NCBI GenBank assembly: GCA_951635545.1
Contig: OX620685.1
Coordinates: 1,426,001 to 1,490,000, forward strand
Length of the DNA stretch: 64,000 nucleotides
Reading direction: 5' to 3'
Source: CAG-873 sp910578365
Lineage (GTDB): Bacteria; Bacteroidota; Bacteroidia; Bacteroidales; Muribaculaceae
Part shown: in pieces, positions 16,630 to 24,721 of the stretch
Layout: every line of letters starts with the position of its first letter
How positions within the stretch are numbered: position 1 is the stretch's first letter
The notes under the pieces: model-generated
The model's input: only the letters and a program-made list of their open reading frames with translations
What the model was told of the DNA's origin: nothing
Database searches by the model: none
Position numbers and translations under genes: made by a program

Positions 16630-17465
16630 TGGAACTGCAATTCGTAAAAATGCACGGAATAGGCAACGATTTCGTGCTTGTCGACTGCATGGGCAGCGAC
16701 ACTCCCGCACCCGGGCAGCTGGCCCGCACACTCTGCCGCCGCCGCTTCGGCATAGGAGCCGACGGCCTGTTGGCTGTGTGCCCCTCGGATGTGGCCGACT
16801 ACCGCATGCGCATATTCAACGCCGACGGCAGCGAGGCCGCTATATGCGGCAACGGACTGCGCTGTGTGGGCAAATACGCTTACGAACATGGCATATCATG
16901 CAGCCCCACGCCTGCCGTAGAAACCGGCGCGGGAATACGTCGCCTGCATCTTGCTATCGGTTCTGATAACCGAGTCGAGGCTGTTACAGTGAATATGGGC
17001 CATGCAGTCACCGCCCCGGCTCAGGTGCCGCTAAACACCGTAACCGCACTTATCAACAGCCCTGTTGAAAACTGCGGCGAAGAACTGCGCCTCACTGCCC
17101 TGTCGGTAGGCAATCCGCATGGCGTGGTATTTGTCAGCGACCTTTACGGCTGTAAATTCGAGCTGCTGGGTCCGCGGCTGGAATGTCACGAAATCTGGCC
17201 CGAGAAGGCGAATATCGAATTTGTGCAGATTATCGACAGCCACCATATAGCCATGCGCGCCTGGGAACGCGGTGTGGGCGAAACACTTGCCTGCGGCAGC
17301 GGCGCTTGTGCGGCAGCGGCCGCAGCAGTACTCAACGGCCAGGTCAAGTGGCCGGTGGAGGTGCAGCTCAGTGGTGGCACACTGTCCATCTCCGCCGATG
17401 CCGACGGCTCACTGCTTATGACCGGGCCTGCCGCTGAAGTCTTTAGCGGCATCGTCAGGGTTTAG
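16629..17465 (+). CDS. dapF: diaminopimelate epimerase
   Basis: Converts LL- to meso-diaminopimelate for lysine and peptidoglycan. The 278-residue protein has both catalytic cysteines: Cys73 in AAICGNGLRCVGKYAYEHG and Cys222 in GETLACGSGACAAA. Other motifs are FVKMHGIGNDFVLVD at the start and RRFGIGADGLL. It starts inside the stop codon of the upstream PLP enzyme. It ends at 17465; the next 155 bases hold no gene that I can support. Confidence 0.95.
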   Translation: MELQFVKMHGIGNDFVLVDCMGSDTPAPGQLARTLCRRRFGIGADGLLAVCPSDVADYRMRIFNADGSEAAICGNGLRCVGKYAYEHGISCSPTPAVETGAGIRRLHLAIGSDNRVEAVTVNMGHAVTAPAQVPLNTVTALINSPVENCGEELRLTALSVGNPHGVVFVSDLYGCKFELLGPRLECHEIWPEKANIEFVQIIDSHHIAMRAWERGVGETLACGSGACAAAAAAVLNGQVKWPVEVQLSGGTLSISADADGSLLMTGPAAEVFSGIVRV

Positions 17466-17620
17466 CCGCCTTAAGTCCGGCAGCCATTACGGCAAGAGAA
17501 CCTTCTGTGGCAAGGCAGCTGTTGTAGGCGTCGCTGCGGTTGCTCTGACGCTTTTTTTGAGGTAGTAATGAACTTTTCCGGCGTCCGATTGTTTACACGG
17601 TAGATTAAACTACTACTGAT

Positions 17621-18619
17621 ATGAAATATCTCACAAACGAAAAACTGGTGGTTGTCGGCGCAGCCGGCATGATTGGTTCCAATATGGCCCAGACTGCAAT
17701 TATGATGGGCCTTACTCCTAACATCTGTCTTTACGACCCGTATGCACCGGGTCTGGAAGGTGTGGCTGAAGAACTGTTGCAATGCGGATTCGAGGGCCTG
17801 AACCTTACCTTCAGCTCCGATATCAAGGAGGCTCTGACCGGTGCAGCCTACATAGTCAACTCCGGTGGTGCGGCACGTAAGGCCGGCATGACCCGTGAAG
17901 ACCTGCTCAAGGGCAATGCCGGAATAGCCGAGGAATTCGGCAAGAATGTAAAAATGTACTGCCCCGATGTCAAGCATATTGTGGTGGTGTTTAACCCCGC
18001 TGATATCACCGGTCTTATAACTTTACTTTATTCGGGCCTGAAACCATCTCAGGTTACCACTCTGGCCGCGCTCGACTCCACACGTCTGCGCAGCGAACTG
18101 GCCAAATATTTCAACCTGGCTCCCGACGAAGTGGTAAACTGCCGCACTTACGGCGGACATGGCGAACAGATGGCCGTATTTGCTTCTACAGCTCAGGTGG
18201 CTGGCACTCCGCTACTCGAAATTATCGGATCTCAAAAGTTGCCCGCAGCCGACTGGGAAGGCATACGCCGGCGTGTGGTACAGGGCGGCAAGCACATAAT
18301 CGACCTGCGTGGCCGCAGTTCGTTCCAGAGCTCGGCATACCTGTCGGTCGAGATGATACGTGCAGCCATGGGCGGCGAGGCTTTCCGCTGGCCTGCAGGC
18401 GCATATATCAACAACGGTGAGTTTAACCACATAATGATGGCCGCTGAAACCACCATAACCAAAGACGGCGTAAAGGCCGAAATAGTAGAAGGCACAGCCG
18501 AAGAACATGACGAACTACGTCGCAGCTACCAGCACCTCTGTGCCCTGCGCGACGAGGTAATCGCCATGGGTGTGATGCCCCCCATCGACAAATGGAAAGA
18601 AATCAACCCCAACCTCTGA
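17621..18619 (+). CDS. mdh: malate dehydrogenase
   Basis: NAD-dependent oxidation of malate to oxaloacetate, or in anaerobic Bacteroidales the reverse step towards fumarate and succinate. The 332-residue protein has a Rossmann motif (VVGAAGMIGSNMAQTA), a substrate loop with Arg (NSGGAARKAGMTRED) and a catalytic His in CRTYGGHGEQMAVFA. It fits with the sdhCAB genes at 36685-40515. IS982 copy B inserted 11 bases after its stop and separates it from its terminator. Confidence 0.92.
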   Translation: MKYLTNEKLVVVGAAGMIGSNMAQTAIMMGLTPNICLYDPYAPGLEGVAEELLQCGFEGLNLTFSSDIKEALTGAAYIVNSGGAARKAGMTREDLLKGNAGIAEEFGKNVKMYCPDVKHIVVVFNPADITGLITLLYSGLKPSQVTTLAALDSTRLRSELAKYFNLAPDEVVNCRTYGGHGEQMAVFASTAQVAGTPLLEIIGSQKLPAADWEGIRRRVVQGGKHIIDLRGRSSFQSSAYLSVEMIRAAMGGEAFRWPAGAYINNGEFNHIMMAAETTITKDGVKAEIVEGTAEEHDELRRSYQHLCALRDEVIAMGVMPPIDKWKEINPNL

Positions 18620-18630
18620 TATTACTAATA

Positions 18631-19784
18631 ACGCGAGTTCGGGATAAGAACTTTATGATTTTCAACCAAGCAAAAGACAACATAGAGTATTGGGCGGCCT
18701 TTCAAGGTCGCCTGATTTATTTGTACAGTTTGGTGTTGTTAATCCCAGAGGACAAGCTGCCCGTTTGACTCGGGTACCTCAAAGTCGAAGTTCACTTCCG
18801 GCTTTGTGGCGAAGAAACAATACGCCCCCATTGCCGCAAGCAGGTTCATGAGGAAGTTGTGTACACTACGATGGCGGGAGTGGACGAGCTGCGCCACATT
18901 CTTCAGCATGTCGTTTATGGATTCGATGATGCTCCTTTTACGAAGCATCATCCTGTCATAGAACGGCATGAGACGCTGTTTCATGTTCGAGCGAAGACCT
19001 GTCACAATATGTATGCCATCATCCCAAAGATGCCCGAAAAGAGACTGCGATATATATCCCTTGTCAGCGTATAGTTTTCCAAATACCCTGTCAGTCAGTG
19101 TGTCGATGACTGCCTCATTGCGGTCGTCCACATTGGCACGTGTCAATACGAAGTTGATCAGTTCCCCTTTTTCGTTACATAGCAGATGCAGCTTGAAGCC
19201 TACATACCATCCCATCGTACTCTTACCCTTGGCCGCGATATCCTTGAAGACTTTCATGTTGAACTGGCGCTTGTTATGAATGACCGGAATGCAGGTGCTG
19301 TCCACAAAACTTATTCCCGTGCACTCTCCGAAACATGCAAGTCGCAGGAACATGGTCATAGCCACAAAACATCGGGGCATGACCTCCACGAAGCGGTTGT
19401 AGGAGAATGTCTGCGGAAACAGATGCTTCCAGTGAATGCGCACACATCCCAGATAATAGTGCTTGAAGTTTCGGTACGAATTGAAGTGGAAACAGATCAG
19501 AATCGTGATGACCTCGGCATCCGACATCATGCGCTTTCTTTTCCGTTTTGGAGTGTCAGTTGTGGACGGAAGTGCATTTTTTGCCATCTCACCCTCAAAT
19601 TCTTTGCAGAAATCATCTGCAATACAAAAAATTTCAGTAACTTTACTTTCGGTAATCATGATACAGTATTTATTGTTTAGTACCTCTAAATTACTAAATA
19701 TCAGTAATATTACCAAGAGAATCGGCAACTTTTTTAAGCTGCCGATTCAACTTTTTTATGGTGTTCCTTATCCCGAACTCGCGT
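18631..19784 (-). mobile_element. IS982-family insertion sequence, copy B
   Basis: A 1154-bp element with the same ends as copy A. The target duplication is TAATA (18626-18630 and 19785-19789). It landed between mdh and the mdh terminator without breaking a gene. Confidence 0.93.
18739..19659 (-). CDS. IS982-family transposase (copy B)
   Basis: Identical in protein sequence to copies A and C, with the same DDE motifs and start choice (ATG at 19659; in-frame alternative at 19728). Confidence 0.92.
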   Translation of the reverse strand: MITESKVTEIFCIADDFCKEFEGEMAKNALPSTTDTPKRKRKRMMSDAEVITILICFHFNSYRNFKHYYLGCVRIHWKHLFPQTFSYNRFVEVMPRCFVAMTMFLRLACFGECTGISFVDSTCIPVIHNKRQFNMKVFKDIAAKGKSTMGWYVGFKLHLLCNEKGELINFVLTRANVDDRNEAVIDTLTDRVFGKLYADKGYISQSLFGHLWDDGIHIVTGLRSNMKQRLMPFYDRMMLRKRSIIESINDMLKNVAQLVHSRHRSVHNFLMNLLAAMGAYCFFATKPEVNFDFEVPESNGQLVLWD

Positions 19785-19794
19785 TAATAATGAT

Positions 19795-19830
19795 GAGCGG
19801 GCTGTCCGGATTTCGGACAGCCCGCTCTTT
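19795..19830. terminator. bidirectional terminator between mdh and the GH3 gene
   Basis: A perfect 14-bp stem GAGCGGGCTGTCCG / CGGACAGCCCGCTC (19795-19808, 19814-19827) with a 5-base loop is followed by TTT. It lies between convergent genes and was the mdh terminator before IS982 copy B arrived. Confidence 0.8.
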
Positions 19831-19847
19831 GGTATTATATAGTAACG

Positions 19848-22142
19848 TTATTTGAGAGTGAAGGTCTGCGACTGCAGGCGTTCGCTGTCGGGGCCGACCA
19901 TTACGGCGAATTCGCCGGGTTCGGCCACATATTCGAGCTCGAAGTTATAGTACTTCAGCAGGTCTACTGTTATGTCGAAGTCCACCACGGCAGTTTCGCC
20001 GGCCTTGATGTGTACACGCTTGAAGCCTTTGAGCTCCTTGACGGGCCGTGCCGAAGTGCCTACCATGTCGCGGATGTAGAGCTGTACAATCTCGTCGGCG
20101 TCATACTTGCCGCTGTTGGTAACTTTCACGCTGGCGCGGATGCTGCCGTCGGCAGTCATCTCGGTGGCCGAGAGGGTAAGGTCGGAGTAGTCAAAGGTGG
20201 TGTAGCTCAGGCCGTAGCCGAAGGGGTACAGGGGCGAGTTGGGCGAGTCGATATATCCGCTGCGGAACTTCTCGAACTTCACATCCTGCTGCTTTGGCCG
20301 CCCGGTGTTGAAGTGGTTGTAGTACACCGGAATCTGGCCCATGTTGCGGGGCATGCTCATGGTGAGTTTGCCCGAGGGGGCAACATCGCCGAATACAACG
20401 TCGGCAATGGCGTCGGCAGCTTCCGAACCGCCGAACCATACATTCATTATAGCGGGTACATGCTCACTTTCCCAGCTAAGTATGGTCGGACGGCCCGAGA
20501 AGTTAAGCATCACTACAGGCTTGCCTGTGGCAAGCAGGGCCTCGAGCAGGCGGCGCTGGGTATCGGGCAGCGAAATATCGCTGCGGCTCGACGATTCGCC
20601 GCTGAATTCCGACGACTCGCCCAGAGCGGCTATAATGACATCGCTCGAACGGGCCACGCTCAGAGCTTCGGCCAGCAGTTGCTGCTCGGAACGTTCGTCG
20701 CGCATCTCGCGGCCGAACATGGTGGCGTTTGCCTCAAGTTCGGCATCGGCGGTAAGGTTCGAGCCTTTGGCGTAGACTACAGTGGCACGGTCGCCCACGG
20801 CATCGCGCACACCTTCATAGAGAGTTTTGTATTTTTCGGCTGCGGCGGCCACGCTCCATGTGCCGGGCATGTTGGCGCGGGTGTTAGCAAGCGGACCAAT
20901 TACGGCTATGCGACCGCTTTTCTGCAGCGGTAGCAGATTGCCTTCGTTTTTCAGCAGCACAAAGGTTTCGGTAGCTATCTTGCGAGCCTCACTGCGGTGT
21001 TCGGGAGTGTAGATGTCGGTCTTTTCGCGTTCTTCCGATATATACTTGTAGGGATCCTTGAAAAGGCCGAGTTTGTATTTTGCCTCAAGTATGCGGCGTA
21101 CGGCGGCATCAATCTGACCTATGTCGACCAAACCTTCGTCGAGGCTCTTTGCCAGGGTGCCATTGAAGCCGTCGGCCACCATGTCCATATCGGTACCGGC
21201 TTTCAGAGCCAGAGCCGATACAGTCTGCAGGTCGCCCAGACCGTGTTCAATCATCTCCGAAATGGCGGTGTAGTCGGTAACTATAAAGCCGTTCCAGCCC
21301 CATTGATCGCGGAGTACATCGGTCAGCAGCCAGCGGTTGGCAGTGGCCGGCACGCCGTCGACGGTGTTGAACGAGGTCATAAATGAGCCTGCTCCGGCCT
21401 CGGCACCTGCCTTATAAGGCGCAAAATACTCGTTGAACATACGCTGTCGGCTCATATCCACGGTGTTGTAGTCGCGGCCTCCGTCGGGTGCGCCGTAAAG
21501 AGCGAAGTGTTTCACACAGGCCATGATTTCGTCGTTGCGCTCCAGATTGTCGCCCTGATAGCCGTGAACCATGGCACGCGATATGGCAGCACCAAGGAAG
21601 GGGTCTTCGCCGGAGCCTTCCGAGGCGCGGCCCCAGCGTGCGTCGCGGCATATGTCGACCATGGGGCTGAAGGTCCAGCAGATACCGGCTGCCGAGGCCT
21701 CGATGGCGGCTATACGGGCCGAGCGCTCGATGGCGGTGGTATCCCATGAGCAGGAAAGGCCCAGCGGAATGGGGAATACGGTTTCGTAGCCGTGGATAAC
21801 GTCCATGCCGAACAGCAGAGGTATGCCCAGGCGGCTTTCCTCCACGGCAATGCGCTGCAGTTCTTTGATTTTTGCCACGCCCTTGATATTGAACACGCCA
21901 CCCACCTGGCCTTTGGATACCATGGTGCCGATGTTGCTGCTCTGGGCCTGTCCGGTGACGATATCGTCGGACGCCGGAAGGTTCAGCTGGCCGAGTTTTT
22001 CCTCAAGGGTCATTTTGCCCATGAGCTCGTCGATGAAGGCGTTCATTTCCGAATCGCCGCCCGACTGCTTCTGGCCGCATGATGCCATGGCAGTCAAAGC
22101 CAGCGCCGCGGCAGCCGAGTAAATTATGGATTTCAGTTTCAT
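19848..22142 (-). CDS. bglX: GH3 beta-glucosidase, lipoprotein (BglX-like)
   Basis: A 764-residue glycoside hydrolase family 3 enzyme that removes glucose from the non-reducing end of beta-gluco-oligosaccharides. Lipobox LTAMASC (Cys about 22). Domain 1 is a TIM-like barrel (IPLLFGMDVIHGYETVFPIP, CVKHFALYGAPDGGRDY) with the nucleophile Asp in WNGFIVTDYTAISE. Domain 2 is alpha/beta (GRIAVIGPLA, VIIAALGESSEFSGE), and a C-terminal Fn3-like domain starts at FGYGLSYTTF. By position it is the last gene of the PUL operon, but IS630 copy A now begins only 12 bases before its ATG, so the native transcript from susCD is interrupted. Confidence 0.93.
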   Translation of the reverse strand: MKLKSIIYSAAAALALTAMASCGQKQSGGDSEMNAFIDELMGKMTLEEKLGQLNLPASDDIVTGQAQSSNIGTMVSKGQVGGVFNIKGVAKIKELQRIAVEESRLGIPLLFGMDVIHGYETVFPIPLGLSCSWDTTAIERSARIAAIEASAAGICWTFSPMVDICRDARWGRASEGSGEDPFLGAAISRAMVHGYQGDNLERNDEIMACVKHFALYGAPDGGRDYNTVDMSRQRMFNEYFAPYKAGAEAGAGSFMTSFNTVDGVPATANRWLLTDVLRDQWGWNGFIVTDYTAISEMIEHGLGDLQTVSALALKAGTDMDMVADGFNGTLAKSLDEGLVDIGQIDAAVRRILEAKYKLGLFKDPYKYISEEREKTDIYTPEHRSEARKIATETFVLLKNEGNLLPLQKSGRIAVIGPLANTRANMPGTWSVAAAAEKYKTLYEGVRDAVGDRATVVYAKGSNLTADAELEANATMFGREMRDERSEQQLLAEALSVARSSDVIIAALGESSEFSGESSSRSDISLPDTQRRLLEALLATGKPVVMLNFSGRPTILSWESEHVPAIMNVWFGGSEAADAIADVVFGDVAPSGKLTMSMPRNMGQIPVYYNHFNTGRPKQQDVKFEKFRSGYIDSPNSPLYPFGYGLSYTTFDYSDLTLSATEMTADGSIRASVKVTNSGKYDADEIVQLYIRDMVGTSARPVKELKGFKRVHIKAGETAVVDFDITVDLLKYYNFELEYVAEPGEFAVMVGPDSERLQSQTFTLK

Positions 22143-22154
22143 ATATGGTAATTA

Positions 22155-23290
22155 AGTATGTTTTATTAAAGAATTAATGCAATGAAATCCATTTTCAAAC
22201 GTTATTGTCTTACATATACTTATCTCTCCAATTATGTCAAGACAAGCAACGAAGATAAATATAAGCGAGGAGCAACGAACTGCTCTGGAAAATGGATACC
22301 GGAATGGCTCTACCCACTCGTTCCGGATGCGATGCCTTATGGTGTTAGGCAAAGCGGATGGACTGAGCAATGCAGCTGCAGGAGCACGGGCAGGACAAAC
22401 ATACCAGCGTGTAATGCATTGGGTCAAAAGATTCCAGTCCGATGGAATTGCGGGACTGAGAAACAAACCGGGGAATGGCCGAAAGCGCATTATCAGCACC
22501 AAGAAGGACAAGGAGGCGGTGAGAGAGGCCATACGAAAGCATCGCCAGAGTGTTTCCAAAGCCAGGGCAGCCTGGGAGGAAGCTACCGGGAAACAAATCA
22601 AGGACGGAGCCTTCAGGAATTTTTTATCCTTGATGGCGCAAGATTTGGACGTATAAGAAAAACGCCCAAAGGGACACCCTCGCCGCAGGAGTACGCTTAT
22701 AAGAAGGAACTCCTGCAAGAGCTTGAACGTCAATGGGAATCGGGATTCATTGATTTGTATTACGGAGATGAAAGTCATGTATGCACCGAAGGATATGTGC
22801 CTTATGCATGGAAATTCAAAGATGAGGATTTCTGTGTGCCGGTTTACAAGTGCGGCAGGCTCAACATCTTCGGAATGATAGACCGCAACAATACTTACCA
22901 CGGCTTCACGACCACCGAAAACATAAACTCCGACAAGTTTATCGAATTCATGGAAGACTTCTCCCTCGGAATCTCTAAAGAGACCGTTGTGGTTCTCGAC
23001 AACTCCTCCGTACACAAGAGCCGCAAGGTAAAGGACTGCCTTCAAAGATGGAAGGACAGGGGTCTCCACATATTCTATCTCCCTCCCTATTCCCCACACC
23101 TCAACATCGCTGAAACTCTTTGGCGAATTATGAAGGGGAAATGGATACAGCCCCATCTCTACGGAGATAAACACGTCTTGTTCGCCACCGTAGAAGACAT
23201 CCTCTCCAACGTTGGTAAACGATACATGATTAATTTCTGTAGACCTGCGGCTTAACATATCAATACATTAATTTATTTTTACGATATACT
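22155..23290 (+). mobile_element. IS630-family insertion sequence, copy A
   Basis: A 1136-bp element flanked by the TA dinucleotide duplication typical of IS630/Tc1 elements (22153-22154 and 23291-23292). It begins AGTATG and ends ATACT, imperfect inverted repeats. It lies on the plus strand inside the minus-strand PUL, between the GH144-like and GH3 genes. Copy B, of the same length, is at 49890. Confidence 0.9.
22234..23255 (+). CDS. IS630-family transposase made by -1 frameshift (copy A)
   Basis: Two frames make one protein. The first (22234-22656, 140 residues) holds the helix-turn-helix region (ISEEQRTALENGYRNGSTHS, AAAGARAGQTYQRVMHWVKR). The second carries the DDE domain: DLYYGDESHVCTEG, VVVLDNSSVHKSRK and YSPHLNIAETLWRIMKGKW. 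They join at the canonical slippery heptamer T TTT TTA (in GGAATTTTTTATCC near 22616-22628), where -1 slippage continues as FFILDGARFGRIRKTPKG. Copy B has the same site, so this is programmed frameshifting, not decay. Confidence 0.88.
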
Positions 23291-23332
23291 TAAACGGTTT
23301 TCGGGTTATTATATAGCGCAGATAACAGGTTC

Positions 23333-24706
23333 TTAGTGTTTTGATGTTTCGAAACCGAGTTTACGCAGGCCTTCCTGTATTTCAGGCGCCCCCATAAAGA
23401 GGTTCCATATAAGGCCGCTGCGGTAGTTTTCAATCATCGGTGCTATGGTCAGCTGGTCGATGGCCAGATAGCGGGGGGTAATCCAGTTGTCCTGCTCGCT
23501 GAAGGCGTCGTAGAAGCCGTATTTGCCACGCATCTGCTGGCCCTTGGAGTAGAAATATCGTGCGGCGCGCATCGATTCTTCGGGAGTATAGGGCATTGAC
23601 GACAATGCTGCTGTGGGGGTAATCACGCCGAGGTCGTTGTTGGGAGCATGGGCCGAGTATCCGGCGGTGGAATATGAGGCGGTCAGACCCCAGCAATCCT
23701 CGCCATAGCCCTTGTAGTTATGTGGATTGGAAACGCAGTAGAGATAGTTCGACTTGGCGTGGTTTACGTTCAGCTGCCAGTAATCGGCATATTGGTCCTT
23801 GAGGCCGCGCGGGTCCAGGCCTATATATGAATAGTGACTCCAGAACAGGGGGCCGCCGGTAGCTTCGGCGCCATTGTGTTTCAGTATCAGGGGCAGGCCC
23901 ATGAACTTTTTGTCGCTCACTATGCCGCCGTCGCGGGCCCAGCCTTTGTGGTAGGCCGAGGCCGGTATGCTGTGTGTGGGCGACGATGCTGCCAGCACGT
24001 AGGTAATCAGGCACTCGTTGTAGCCTTCGAGCGGGAAGTTCATCTCCCACTGGTATTCGGGCGACCAGTGCCAGTACAGCACGTCCCGGCCTCCGCGGGT
24101 GTACCAGTCGAATTCCATGTCGCGCCACAGTTTGTCGATACCCTCGGCTACCTGCTTCTCCTGCTCGTTGCCGTCTTTGAGATACTCGCGGGCGGCCAGC
24201 AGACTTGCCATCAGGAATGAACTCTCCACCAGGTCGCCACCGTTATCTTTCTGGCCGAAAGGCTTCACCTTGCCGGTGGGGCCGTCGAGCCAGTGAGGCC
24301 ATACACCGTGGAAACGGTCGGCTTTGCCCAGATAGTCAACTATTTTGGCCAGACGCTCCGCACCCTCGCCGCGGGTAATGAAACCCCGGTCCATGGCGGC
24401 TATGATACCGGCGATACCGAAGCCCGAGCCGCCGGTGGTAATTACCTGTTTGTCGTTGTCGGGGTACACATTGTCCATGTGGATTCGTTCCGGAGCCAGG
24501 CCCGAGGTAGGTTCGGCACCCTCCCACATGTAGTTGAAGTGGGTACGTTGGAGCCAGTCGAGAAATTCGTCATCGTCAGCGAAGGCGCTTTCCTCGTTGC
24601 CGGGTTTCTTTTCCAGCTCTTCGTCAGATGCTTTGGTACAGCCGGTGCAGGATGCAAGTCCGAACGATGCGAGAGCTACAAATAGGAATTTAAAGTTCAA
24701 TCTCAT
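23333..24706 (-). CDS. glucoamylase-family / GH144-like beta-1,2-glucanase, lipoprotein
   Basis: A 457-residue predicted outer-membrane or periplasmic lipoprotein (lipobox FGLASC, Cys20). The all-helical (alpha/alpha) barrel motifs match the Bacteroidetes glucoamylase family that includes endo-beta-1,2-glucanases of GH144: FNYMWEGAEPTSGLAPER, VITTGGSGFGIAGIIAAMDR, FHGVWPHWLDGPTGK, DNGGDLVESSFLMASLL, WEMNFPLEGYNECLITYVLA, and the C-terminal GFYDAFSEQDNWITPRYLAI. With the GH3 gene next to it, cleavage of beta-1,2-glucan to sophoro-oligosaccharides and glucose is the best guess; activity on other beta-glucans is possible. Confidence 0.82.
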   Translation of the reverse strand: MRLNFKFLFVALASFGLASCTGCTKASDEELEKKPGNEESAFADDDEFLDWLQRTHFNYMWEGAEPTSGLAPERIHMDNVYPDNDKQVITTGGSGFGIAGIIAAMDRGFITRGEGAERLAKIVDYLGKADRFHGVWPHWLDGPTGKVKPFGQKDNGGDLVESSFLMASLLAAREYLKDGNEQEKQVAEGIDKLWRDMEFDWYTRGGRDVLYWHWSPEYQWEMNFPLEGYNECLITYVLAASSPTHSIPASAYHKGWARDGGIVSDKKFMGLPLILKHNGAEATGGPLFWSHYSYIGLDPRGLKDQYADYWQLNVNHAKSNYLYCVSNPHNYKGYGEDCWGLTASYSTAGYSAHAPNNDLGVITPTAALSSMPYTPEESMRAARYFYSKGQQMRGKYGFYDAFSEQDNWITPRYLAIDQLTIAPMIENYRSGLIWNLFMGAPEIQEGLRKLGFETSKH

Positions 24707-24721
24707 GTAGTACTGTTTAAT

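Noticed and set aside
17466..17620. Gene between dapF and mdh
   Set aside because: Short frames on both strands lack starts, motifs or conservation signs; it is best read as intergenic.
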